Positions 42,780-50,777 of a DNA stretch of 64,000 nucleotides are shown in pieces (within the stretch, counting starts at the first letter, position 1; each line of letters begins with the position of its first letter). Source of the DNA: an uncultured Lachnoclostridium sp. (GTDB lineage Bacteria; Bacillota; Clostridia; Lachnospirales; Lachnospiraceae); NCBI GenBank assembly GCA_948330435.1, contig CAOJBY010000019.1:4501-68500 (forward strand), in the 5' to 3' direction. Below the pieces are notes generated by a model. It was given only the letters and a program-made list of their open reading frames with translations, had not been told where the DNA came from and searched no databases. The position numbers and the translations under genes were made by a program.

Positions 42780-43661
42780 CTATCGTTTTGCCTTATTTAA
42801 GATTTCCTTTAATTCCTCTATGGTAAAAGTATATGCTTCATTGCAGAAATGACATTTCACCTCGATAGGCTTTCCGTCACGAATCATATCCCTTATTTCC
42901 TTACTTCCTATACTGATAATCGCCTTTTCCACTCTCTCCTTGGAACAGTTACAGGAAAATGCCGTGGGAATTGTATCATTGATGGTCAGTTCAAATTCCC
43001 CCAGCAGTTCTTCCAAAATTCCTTCCGGTGTCAAGCCCCGATCCAGAAGTTCCGTAACAGAATTCACTTTGGCAAGACGTTTTTCCAGGGCATCAATTAC
43101 TTTCTCCTCTGTATAGGGCATTAATTGGATAATGAATCCTCCTGCCTGCCGAACCGTATTGTCACGATTCAGTAAAACGCCAAGTCCTACGGAAGAGGGA
43201 ACCTGTTCCGAAGTTGCAAAATAATAGGTTAAGTCCTCCGCAATCTCTCCCGTCTGGAGCTCCGTCTGTCCCACATAGGGCTCCTTCATGCCCAAGTCCC
43301 GAATCACTTGGAGCATTCCATTTCCGATAGCTCCTGACACGTCCAGCTTTCCTTTTGCATTGGCCGGAATCAAAACCGCTGGTTCATTCACATAGCCCTT
43401 TACCTGAGCCTTAGAATTGGCTGTCACCGTGATTCCTCCCAACGGCCCGTCTCCACGGATCTGGAGGGTCAGTAAGTCTTGTTCTCCCTTCATCATAGAA
43501 CCCATCATGGCACCTGCACTTAAAGACCTGCCCAAAGCCGCTGTTGCCACAGGACTGGTATTGTGTATCTGTCTGGCTTTCTCCACCAAGTCCCTGGAGG
43601 TTATGGCAAATGCCCGGATCTGGTTGTCCGCCGCCGTTGCCCTTACAATATAATCTGACAT
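42780..43661 (-). CDS. hslO: Redox-regulated chaperone Hsp33
   Basis: 293 residues. The C-terminal zinc center is intact: CNCSKERVEKAI and, about 27 residues later, CHFCNEAY, giving the CxC...CxxC set that releases zinc and forms disulfides under oxidative stress. N-terminal GALGRSLSAGAMMGSMMKGE-like region is typical. The stop codon (TAG at 42780-42782) abuts the short repeat. Between a methyltransferase gene and nadE on the same strand. Confidence 0.97.
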   Translation of the reverse strand: MSDYIVRATAADNQIRAFAITSRDLVEKARQIHNTSPVATAALGRSLSAGAMMGSMMKGEQDLLTLQIRGDGPLGGITVTANSKAQVKGYVNEPAVLIPANAKGKLDVSGAIGNGMLQVIRDLGMKEPYVGQTELQTGEIAEDLTYYFATSEQVPSSVGLGVLLNRDNTVRQAGGFIIQLMPYTEEKVIDALEKRLAKVNSVTELLDRGLTPEGILEELLGEFELTINDTIPTAFSCNCSKERVEKAIISIGSKEIRDMIRDGKPIEVKCHFCNEAYTFTIEELKEILNKAKR

Positions 43662-43700
43662 GAATTATTCCTCATCCTCCAATCTATCTTACTGAATTTA

Positions 43701-44462
43701 TCATTTTATTTCTTTTCCACGCTCTCTCAGAATGATATGGATTCTCTCCGTATCTTCCTTAACTTTCTGTCCGGTTTCAGCATCACAGGCTTTTACAAAC
43801 TCCATGCCTGCTTCTTCCACAAGCCTTAGAATCTGCTTCAGATCATAAGCCCTCTGAAAATGCGTCTCCTCATATTTTCTATATGACCCGCCCTCCTGAC
43901 GAATAAAAAGAGTCAAATCATATTCATTCAGCCTTTCTTTCGGGTCATAATAGTTCTCCCAGATAAAGCTTCCTTCCTCCCGATTCTCTGCAATGGTATT
44001 TTCTGCCAACAGTGTCTCATATTTGTAAACGGTATTCAGATCGAAAAGGAAGATTCCTCCAGGATCCAGATAATTATTTACCAGACGAAATACCTGCAGC
44101 AGATCCCTTTCCTCCGTAATATAATTGATAGAATCACAGATGCTGACCACCGCCCTCACGGTTCCGTAAAGTTCAAACTCCCGCATATCCTGAAGCAAGT
44201 ACAAAATATTATGACCTGATTTTTCTTTCTTTTCTACGGCCAATTCCAGCATCTCTTCTGATGCATCTACACCAATCATATCAAATCCATCCCCTGCCAA
44301 AAGTTCCGTCAGGGTTCCCGTTCCACAGCCCAAGTCCAGCACAAGGCCATCGTTCACACCATATTCATTTAACAATTCCACAATCCGCCGGCACCATTTC
44401 TCATAAGGAACATCGTCCATAAACAAATCATAGACTGCCGCAAAACCTGCATATGCCTCCAA
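43701..44462 (-). CDS. SAM-dependent class I methyltransferase
   Basis: 253 residues. SAM-binding motif LVLDLGCGTGTLTELL with GVDASEEMLELA (acidic loop). N-terminal EAYAGFAAVYDLFMDDVPYEKW is a well-conserved Firmicutes variant (YhjD-like). The start is a TTG (44460-44462), chosen because AGAGGG lies 8 bases upstream and the N-terminus agrees with the family; the nearby ATG is out of frame. Substrate unknown. Confidence 0.85.
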   Translation of the reverse strand: MEAYAGFAAVYDLFMDDVPYEKWCRRIVELLNEYGVNDGLVLDLGCGTGTLTELLAGDGFDMIGVDASEEMLELAVEKKEKSGHNILYLLQDMREFELYGTVRAVVSICDSINYITEERDLLQVFRLVNNYLDPGGIFLFDLNTVYKYETLLAENTIAENREEGSFIWENYYDPKERLNEYDLTLFIRQEGGSYRKYEETHFQRAYDLKQILRLVEEAGMEFVKACDAETGQKVKEDTERIHIILRERGKEIK

Positions 44463-44542
44463 AGTCTTTTCCCTCTTAATGTTATTTCATCTAAGAACTG
44501 TAGCCTTCGTACCATCATATCAAATTTTTTTTCAAAAAACAA

Positions 44543-44572
44543 GACAGCCTCTAACTGAATTAGAGACTGCCC
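44543..44572 (-). terminator. Terminator after the HPr/Crh-like gene
   Basis: GGCAGTCTCTAA pairs with TTAGAGGCTGTC (wobble and one mismatch) around a CTGA loop on the minus strand, followed by TTGTTTTTT. It starts about 12 bases after the HPr-like stop at 44585 and separates the murB-crh unit from the methyltransferase gene. Confidence 0.8.
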
Positions 44573-44584
44573 AATTACCCCTTT

Positions 44585-44839
44585 TTACTTACTGCTCAAA
44601 AACTTCTCTATATTAGCCATGGCCTCTTCCTCGTCCTCCCCATTAGCTGAGACAGTTACCGTCTCACCGGCATAAAGTCCAAGGGTCATCATCCCCATAA
44701 TACTTTTGGCATTTACCTTCTTGTTATCACTTTCCACATAAATCTCACTGCCATATTGGCTTGCTACCTGCACCAGCAGTGCCACCGGTCTTGCTTCCAA
44801 ACCGTTCGGAATCTGAATCGTGATTTCTTGCTTGATCAT
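44585..44839 (-). CDS. crh: HPr/Crh-like protein with Glu in place of the phospho-histidine
   Basis: 84 residues, the length of HPr. The EI phosphorylation site is GLEARPVA: residue 15, His in HPr, is Glu. The HPr-kinase site is kept (Ser in KVNAKSIMGMMTLG, about residue 46). This pattern matches Bacillus Crh, which has Gln at position 15, works in catabolite repression but not in sugar transport. Here Glu would also block phosphorylation by EI and may mimic it. The start overlaps the whiA stop by 4 bases (ATGA). Confidence 0.9.
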   Translation of the reverse strand: MIKQEITIQIPNGLEARPVALLVQVASQYGSEIYVESDNKKVNAKSIMGMMTLGLYAGETVTVSANGEDEEEAMANIEKFLSSK

Positions 44840-45735
44840 AATAACTTTTCCTCCTTGTGCTCCCTTAGCTCCTCTGCAATGAGACTCAGTTTCCTCAACC
44901 TGTGATTGACTCCCGACTTTCCCACGGAAGGGGTCAGCATCTGTCCCAGCTCTTTCAATGTGGCTGATGGCTGTTCCAGGCGAAGCTTTGCTATCTCGGT
45001 CAAACTTTCGGGAAGCTGGTCGAACCCGATTGTTGCTTTAATAAACTGTATATCTTCAATCTGCTTTACCGCTGCAGAAACGGTCTTATTCAAGTTGGCA
45101 GTCTCACAGTTCACCTGCCTGTTCACAGAATTACGCATCTCTTTTACAATGCGAATATTCTCGAATTTCATGAGAGCCACATGTGCCTCCATCACATTCA
45201 ACATATCCGCAATCTGTGCACCCTCTTTGATGTATACGATATAATTTTTCTTTCGCATGGTAACTCTGGCCTCAATGTCAAAGCTCCGAATCATATCACA
45301 GAGTTGATTCACTTTCTCCGGACTGTTACAAACAATCTCAAAGTGATATCCTTTCTCCGGATCACTGACAGAGCCGGATGCCAGAAAAGCTCCCCTAATA
45401 AAGGCACGCTTACAGCAAAGATTCTGAATCAGCACATGCTGTATGGCAGAAAAGTCCCCGTAAGATTCAATCTCAAAACTGCGGCCTCCTCTTATGCTTT
45501 TATTTTGCCGAACCATTACATCAAGTCTTATATTAAAGGTTTTTTTCAATAATGTAAAGTACTTTCTTGCAACTGGGAGATTTTCCGTATGCATTCGAAG
45601 ACCTGATAGCCCATTTTCTTCCTCATTTACCCGGCTGCAAAAGCTTAAGATTGCAGCAATCTCTGCCAACTGACAATGCCGGGCCGTAGGAATCTGGCCC
45701 GACAGTTCTTCCTTAATTTCACTGGAAAAAGACAT
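44836..45735 (-). CDS. whiA: WhiA (sporulation/cell-division DNA-binding protein)
   Basis: 299 residues. N-terminal LAGLIDADG-derived domain (about 1-180; FIRGAFLASGSVSDPEKGYHFE) with no nuclease acidic residues needed for cutting, and C-terminal helix-turn-helix (about 215-290; LKELGQMLTPSVGKSGVNHRLRKL). Binds DNA and links growth or division to metabolism in Gram-positives. Between rapZ (25 bases upstream) and the Crh-like gene. Confidence 0.96.
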   Translation of the reverse strand: MSFSSEIKEELSGQIPTARHCQLAEIAAILSFCSRVNEEENGLSGLRMHTENLPVARKYFTLLKKTFNIRLDVMVRQNKSIRGGRSFEIESYGDFSAIQHVLIQNLCCKRAFIRGAFLASGSVSDPEKGYHFEIVCNSPEKVNQLCDMIRSFDIEARVTMRKKNYIVYIKEGAQIADMLNVMEAHVALMKFENIRIVKEMRNSVNRQVNCETANLNKTVSAAVKQIEDIQFIKATIGFDQLPESLTEIAKLRLEQPSATLKELGQMLTPSVGKSGVNHRLRKLSLIAEELREHKEEKLL

Positions 45736-45759
45736 CTGTTACCTCATATCATTTGCCAT

Positions 45760-46638
45760 TTAATGTGCTTTTACAATGGCATCTTTTTCAATATCACGAT
45801 GCTCGCACCGAACCATATAGTCTCCGTTTTCCATCAAACGCTCATGCAACTTATTTGCCAGTGTTACGGAACGATGCTTTCCGCCTGTACATCCCACTGC
45901 AATCACCAGCTGGTTCTTCCCCTCCTGCACATAGTTGGGAATCAGAAACCGGATCATATCCTCCAGCTTATCCATAAATTGGTGTGCTGCTTCAAAACCC
46001 ATGACAAAATCCTGAATCTCTTTGTCATTTCCATTTAATCTGCGAAGTTCCTCATAATAATAAGGATTAGGCAAAAAACGCACATCAAAAACCAAGTCCG
46101 CATCATTGGGAATTCCAAACTTAAATCCAAAAGAAAGGACAGAAATTACAAGATTCCGAAACTCCCTGTTTTGTACAAATATTTTATCCAGCTCCACCCT
46201 GAGTTCCCTTGTCAAAAGACTGCTGGTATCTATAATATAATCCGCCTGCTTTTTCAGGAAAGTCAGTCGCTCACGTTCCCTCTCAATTCCCTCTGCAATC
46301 CGTCCGTCACCAGCCAGAGGGTGGTTTCTTCTTGTTTCTTTATATCGCTTTATCAGCACATTATCGCTGGCATCCAAAAACAATATCTCGTAGGTGTACC
46401 CCGCCATGGCCAGTTCTTCCAGAGAATGCTGCAGATCGCTTAGCGCCTGTCCGTTCCTTACATCAATGCCAAGAGCCACCTTGGCAATCTCGCTTGTTCC
46501 GGAATATACCAATTCCGAGAACTTTCCCATTAAAGAAACCGGAAGATTATCCACACAAAAATAGCCTGCGTCTTCCAACATCCGAAGAGATGTATTTCTT
46601 CCGGCGCCTGACATGCCCGTTACAATTACAAAACGCAT
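45760..46638 (-). CDS. rapZ: RapZ/YvcJ-family nucleotide-binding protein
   Basis: 292 residues. N-terminal P-loop region reads TGMSGAGRNTSLRMLED; the usual form is GAGKST, so the Lys is Arg and the Ser is Asn. The following GYFCVDNLP is normal. The C-terminal CTGGKHRSVTLANKL RNA- or ligand-binding motif is conserved. In E. coli RapZ controls GlmS through small RNAs; in Firmicutes it is YvcJ, with a role in nucleotide binding and competence. The start is 7 bases after AGGAGA, next to copy 3 of the repeat. Confidence 0.94.
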   Translation of the reverse strand: MRFVIVTGMSGAGRNTSLRMLEDAGYFCVDNLPVSLMGKFSELVYSGTSEIAKVALGIDVRNGQALSDLQHSLEELAMAGYTYEILFLDASDNVLIKRYKETRRNHPLAGDGRIAEGIERERERLTFLKKQADYIIDTSSLLTRELRVELDKIFVQNREFRNLVISVLSFGFKFGIPNDADLVFDVRFLPNPYYYEELRRLNGNDKEIQDFVMGFEAAHQFMDKLEDMIRFLIPNYVQEGKNQLVIAVGCTGGKHRSVTLANKLHERLMENGDYMVRCEHRDIEKDAIVKAH

Positions 46639-46652
46639 GATTTCTCCTATTA

Positions 46653-46773
46653 AAGTTCCGCAAACTCTTTCCAGTACCCCCTATATAGAACAATTTCTGG
46701 CCGTAAAAACATACGTCCATAAATTGTTCTGGCACTGTTCAAGAGTTTGCTGTCTAAAGTTCCGCAAACTCTT
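46653..46773 (-). repeat. RBS-proximal structured repeat, copy 3 (before rapZ)
   Basis: Minus-strand reading: outer stem 10 perfect pairs (46660-46669 with 46741-46750), inner stem 10 perfect pairs (46687-46696 with 46721-46730), apical CGTA/TACG hairpin. AAGTTCC lies at both sides (46653-46659, 46757-46763). The right-hand AAAGTTCCGCAAACTCTT (46756-46773) repeats 46652-46669 exactly, so the 46741-46750 arm can pair with either. Lies between the murB stop (46780) and the rapZ Shine-Dalgarno. Confidence 0.88.
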
Positions 46774-46779
46774 AATCTT

Positions 46780-47691
46780 TTAGAATCCCAGCAGTTTCAC
46801 TTCAAGCTCAAGCTCTACTCCAAACTGGTTTTTGACCTCTTTCTGTACATGAGAGACCAAATCCAGCACATCCTTTGCTGTGGCATTTCCTCTGTTAATT
46901 ACAAAGCCGCAGTGTTTTTCCGCCACCTGAGCATCTCCCACACGAAATCCTCGAAGTCCTGCATCCATTATCAGCTTCCCTGCAAAGTAACCTTCCGGTC
47001 TCTTAAATGTACTGCCTGCACTGGGATATTCCAAAGGCTGCTTTTCCGTCCGTGCTTCTTTAAGCTCCTTCATCCGTGCTTCTATGGATATTTTATCTCC
47101 CTGCTTCAATTCCAGTATCGCTTCCAAAACAATCTGATGATTTCTTGCAATACTGCTGGTGCGATAGCCCAACTCCAACTGCTCTCCGGATAGCCTTAGC
47201 AGTTCTCCTCCTTCGGTCAAAACCAGAGCTTCCCGCACGATGTCTTTCATCTCTCCGCCATAGGCACCGGCATTCATCACAAGAGCTCCCCCGATGGTTC
47301 CGGGAATACCGGATGCAAACTCCAGGCCAGCCAACCCTTTCCGGGCTGCCAAATGTGAAATCTTCACTAACAGAGCACCCGCATCTGCATATAATCTGGT
47401 TCCCTCTATGCGGATCCCGTTCCAATTCTGGAAAAGCTGTATAACAACACCCTGATATCCCTGATCACTCACCAGGATATTGCTGCCGTTTCCAAAAATG
47501 TAATAGTTCTCTTCAAATTCACCACAAGTCCTGATGACTGCCGCCAACTGTTCCCATGTCCTTGGCAGACAAAAGTACTTTGCCGGACCTCCGATTCGGA
47601 ATGTAGTATGCTTTTTCAGCGGTTCATCAAGTAATACCTGACCTTCTTTTCCGAGGATCTCACATAGTTTCTCATAGAACTCCTGCTTCAT
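46780..47691 (-). CDS. murB: UDP-N-acetylenolpyruvylglucosamine reductase
   Basis: 303 residues. FAD-dependent reduction of UDP-GlcNAc-enolpyruvate to UDP-MurNAc. FAD-binding motifs GNGSNILVSDQG and GIPGTIGGALVMNAGAYGGE are present; the catalytic serine lies in YPSAGSTFKRPEG; C-terminal AEKHCGFVIN. It is the first gene of the murB-rapZ-whiA-crh group. The E. coli-type insert is absent, consistent with the type II enzyme of Firmicutes. Confidence 0.96.
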   Translation of the reverse strand: MKQEFYEKLCEILGKEGQVLLDEPLKKHTTFRIGGPAKYFCLPRTWEQLAAVIRTCGEFEENYYIFGNGSNILVSDQGYQGVVIQLFQNWNGIRIEGTRLYADAGALLVKISHLAARKGLAGLEFASGIPGTIGGALVMNAGAYGGEMKDIVREALVLTEGGELLRLSGEQLELGYRTSSIARNHQIVLEAILELKQGDKISIEARMKELKEARTEKQPLEYPSAGSTFKRPEGYFAGKLIMDAGLRGFRVGDAQVAEKHCGFVINRGNATAKDVLDLVSHVQKEVKNQFGVELELEVKLLGF

Positions 47692-47734
47692 GCCGCACTC
47701 CCGCTTCTTTCTTTCTGACCTTAGTATATGCTAA

Positions 47735-47766
47735 AACATCGGAAAGTACAACCCCTTTCCGATGTT
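47735..47766 (-). terminator. Terminator after uvrA
   Basis: AACATCGGAAAG and CTTTCCGATGTT pair perfectly over 12 bases with an 8-base loop. Followed on the minus strand by TTTTAG. A second hairpin, TTTAGAC/GTCTAAA (about 47787-47821), covers the uvrA stop itself. Both lie between uvrA and the start of murB (47691). Confidence 0.8.
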
Positions 47767-47818
47767 CTGATTCCTATTCGCTTTTATTTTAGACGGCATC
47801 TGCCTGTTTTCACGCTGT

Positions 47819-50650
47819 CTAAATTTTTACGTTTAAATATTTCTTCAGATACTGACCTGTATAGGAGATTGGTCGCTCTGCCACTTCCTCCGGTGTTCCT
47901 GTGGCTATTACCGTGCCTCCCCGGTCTCCTCCTTCCGGCCCCATATCAATGATATAATCCGCCGTCTTGATCACATCCAGGTTATGCTCAATCACCACAA
48001 CCGTATTGCCGCCCTCCGCCAGACGCTGAAGGATCTCCGTCAATTTATGAACGTCCGCAAAATGCAGTCCCGTAGTGGGCTCGTCCAGAATGTAAATTGT
48101 CTTTCCGGTACTCCGTCGGCTCAGTTCTGTCGCCAACTTAATCCGCTGAGCTTCGCCGCCGGAAAGGGTCGTGGAGGGCTGTCCAAGCTTAATATAGGAA
48201 AGTCCCACATCATAAAGCGTCTGAATCTTCCTGTTAATAGATGGGATATGCTCAAAAAATTCAAGTGCCTCCTCCACCGTCATATCCAGTACATCGAAAA
48301 TGCTCTTTCCCTTATACTTTACATCCAAAGTCTCACGATTGTAGCGTTTTCCCTGGCATACCTCACAGGGCACATAGACATCCGGAAGAAAATGCATCTC
48401 TATCTTAATAATACCGTCTCCGGAACAGGCTTCGCAGCGTCCCCCCTTTACGTTGAAGCTAAACCGACCCTTTTTATAGCCCTTGCTCTTGGCATCCGCA
48501 GTAGATGCAAAGAGATCTCGAATCTGGTCAAACACTCCTGTATAAGTTGCCGGATTAGAACGGGGAGTTCGGCCAATGGGTGACTGGTCAATGGCAATTA
48601 CCTTGTCCAACTGTTCCACACCCAGAATTCCCTTATTCCTGCCCGGTATGGTTCTGGCTCGATTTAACTTTTTCGCCAACGTCTTATACAAGATCTCATT
48701 TACCAGAGAACTTTTTCCTGAACCGGACACGCCGGTTACACAGGTCATGACGCCCAGAGGAAATTCTACATCTATCTTTTTCAGGTTATTCTCCTGAGCT
48801 CCTTTTACTTTCAGCCATCCGGTAGGTGTACGCCTGGTCTCCGGCACCGGAATTCGGAGTCTTCCGCTTAAATAGGCACCGGTTATGGATTCCGGACAAG
48901 CCATGATTTCCTCTGCCGTTCCTGCCGCCACCACTTTTCCACCATGCTCTCCGGCTCCCGGGCCAATATCCACAATATAGTCCGCCGCATACATGGTATC
49001 CTCATCATGCTCTACCACCACCAGAGTATTGCCCAAATCACGGAGCCGTTTTAAGGTTGCCAGAAGCTTGTCATTATCCCTTTGATGAAGACCGATACTG
49101 GGCTCATCCAGAATGTACGCCACTCCCACCAATCCGGAGCCTATCTGAGTTGCAAGGCGAATCCGTTGGGCTTCTCCTCCCGACAAGCTTCCGGTTGCCC
49201 GTGCAAGAGTCAGGTATTCCAGTCCTACATCAATCAAAAAACCAATACGTGCCCGGATTTCTTTCAAAATCTGAGCACCTATGAGTTCCTGCTGAGGTGT
49301 CAGCTTCAAATTCTGCAGAAATTCATGAAGCTTCAGGATAGACATGGCTGTAAGCTCATAGATATTCTTATCTGCAATCGTCACCGCCAAGGAGGTCTTT
49401 TTAAGTCTCTGGCCGCCGCAGCTTTTACAGGGAGTGATCCGCATAAAGGACTCATATTCCTGCCGCATAATCTCGGATCCGGTTTCCCGATAACGGCGTT
49501 CCACGTTCTTTATTAGTCCCTCAAAGGCCACATCATAGACCCCCTCGCCCCTCTGTCCCTTATAATGGACTTTCATCTGCTTTCCGCCCGTTCCGTGAAT
49601 CAGAACCTGCTGAACCTTTGGATCCAGATTCTCATAGGGTGTATTCAGATCAAAATGATATTCCTCCGCCAGAGCCTTTAAAATATTGTAGGTAAAGCTG
49701 GAAGGATCCGTACAGGACTGCCAGCCTGTTACCGTAATAGCGCCTTCTGTGATGCTCAAGGACTTGTCCGGTATCATCAAGTCCTCATCAAATTCCATCT
49801 TATAACCCAATCCAAAGCAATCCGGGCAGGCCCCAAAAGGATTATTAAAAGAAAAACTTCTGGGTTCTACCTCCTCCATACTAATACCGCAGTCCGGACA
49901 GGCATAGCTGGAACTGAAAGTCATCAATTCTCCATCCATCCGATCCACTACCAGGAGCCCATCCGAAAGATTCATAACCGTTTCAATGGAATCCGCCAAC
50001 CGACGCTCAATTCCTTCTTTGACTACCAGACGATCCACCACAATCTCAATTAGATGTTTCATATTTTTGTCCAGCTTGATCTCTTCCGAAAGTTCATAAA
50101 GATTCCCATCAATCTTTACCCGAACAAAACCGCTTTTTCTCGCCTGCTCCAGCACCTTTACATGTTCTCCCTTACGCCCCTTGACCACCGGGGCCAGAAG
50201 CTGGATTCGGGTTCGCTCCGGCAGAGTCATGATTTGATCCACCATCTGATCCACACTCTGCTTTTTTATCTCCTTGCCGCATTTCGGGCAATGGGGAATT
50301 CCCACCCTGGCAAACAACAGGCGGAAATAATCGTAAATCTCTGTCACGGTTCCAACAGTGGAACGGGGATTCCGGTTTGTTGATTTCTGATCTATGGAAA
50401 TAGCCGGTGACAGCCCCTCAATACTCTCCACATCCGGTTTTTCCATCTGTCCCAGGAACTGTCTGGCATAGGACGAAAGGGATTCCATATACCGTCTCTG
50501 TCCTTCTGCATAGATTGTGTCAAAGGCCAAAGATGACTTTCCGGAACCGCTTAATCCTGTCAGCACCACAAATTCCTCTCTGGGGATATCTATGCTCAAT
50601 TCCTGCAGATTGTGTTCATTTGCACCTCGAATTCGAATATAATTTTTCAT
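47819..50650 (-). CDS. uvrA: UvrABC excinuclease subunit A
   Basis: 943 residues. DNA damage recognition ATPase of nucleotide excision repair. Two ABC ATPase modules (Walker A GLSGSGKSSLAFDTI and GVSGSGKSSLVNEIL) with signature motifs SGGEAQRIRLA and SGGEAQRIKLA; zinc-finger cysteines in CPDCGISMEE... and CEACSGDGIIKIEMHF...CEVCQGKRY. Good RBS GAGGAG. Downstream of uvrB by 127 bases that hold a hairpin and a possible own promoter (TATAAT, complement of 50684-50689). Confidence 0.98.
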   Translation of the reverse strand: MKNYIRIRGANEHNLQELSIDIPREEFVVLTGLSGSGKSSLAFDTIYAEGQRRYMESLSSYARQFLGQMEKPDVESIEGLSPAISIDQKSTNRNPRSTVGTVTEIYDYFRLLFARVGIPHCPKCGKEIKKQSVDQMVDQIMTLPERTRIQLLAPVVKGRKGEHVKVLEQARKSGFVRVKIDGNLYELSEEIKLDKNMKHLIEIVVDRLVVKEGIERRLADSIETVMNLSDGLLVVDRMDGELMTFSSSYACPDCGISMEEVEPRSFSFNNPFGACPDCFGLGYKMEFDEDLMIPDKSLSITEGAITVTGWQSCTDPSSFTYNILKALAEEYHFDLNTPYENLDPKVQQVLIHGTGGKQMKVHYKGQRGEGVYDVAFEGLIKNVERRYRETGSEIMRQEYESFMRITPCKSCGGQRLKKTSLAVTIADKNIYELTAMSILKLHEFLQNLKLTPQQELIGAQILKEIRARIGFLIDVGLEYLTLARATGSLSGGEAQRIRLATQIGSGLVGVAYILDEPSIGLHQRDNDKLLATLKRLRDLGNTLVVVEHDEDTMYAADYIVDIGPGAGEHGGKVVAAGTAEEIMACPESITGAYLSGRLRIPVPETRRTPTGWLKVKGAQENNLKKIDVEFPLGVMTCVTGVSGSGKSSLVNEILYKTLAKKLNRARTIPGRNKGILGVEQLDKVIAIDQSPIGRTPRSNPATYTGVFDQIRDLFASTADAKSKGYKKGRFSFNVKGGRCEACSGDGIIKIEMHFLPDVYVPCEVCQGKRYNRETLDVKYKGKSIFDVLDMTVEEALEFFEHIPSINRKIQTLYDVGLSYIKLGQPSTTLSGGEAQRIKLATELSRRSTGKTIYILDEPTTGLHFADVHKLTEILQRLAEGGNTVVVIEHNLDVIKTADYIIDMGPEGGDRGGTVIATGTPEEVAERPISYTGQYLKKYLNVKI

Positions 50651-50703
50651 ATTGCTCCTCTTTTATTTTTTTCTATATCGTTCATTATAGCTTGCCTTTT
50701 ATT

Positions 50704-50743
50704 TTTTGATACTTACTTGTTCCAAATTACACAAGTATCAAAA
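50704..50743 (-). other. Hairpin between uvrB and uvrA
   Basis: TTTTGATACTT (50704-50714) pairs perfectly with AAGTATCAAAA (50733-50743). On the minus strand the right flank is A-rich, not T-rich, so it is a weak terminator at best. It may be an mRNA processing or stability element, or set the uvrB:uvrA ratio. Confidence 0.5.
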
Positions 50744-50777
50744 TCCAAAACTATTTTTACAGGATTTCTTTCTATAC

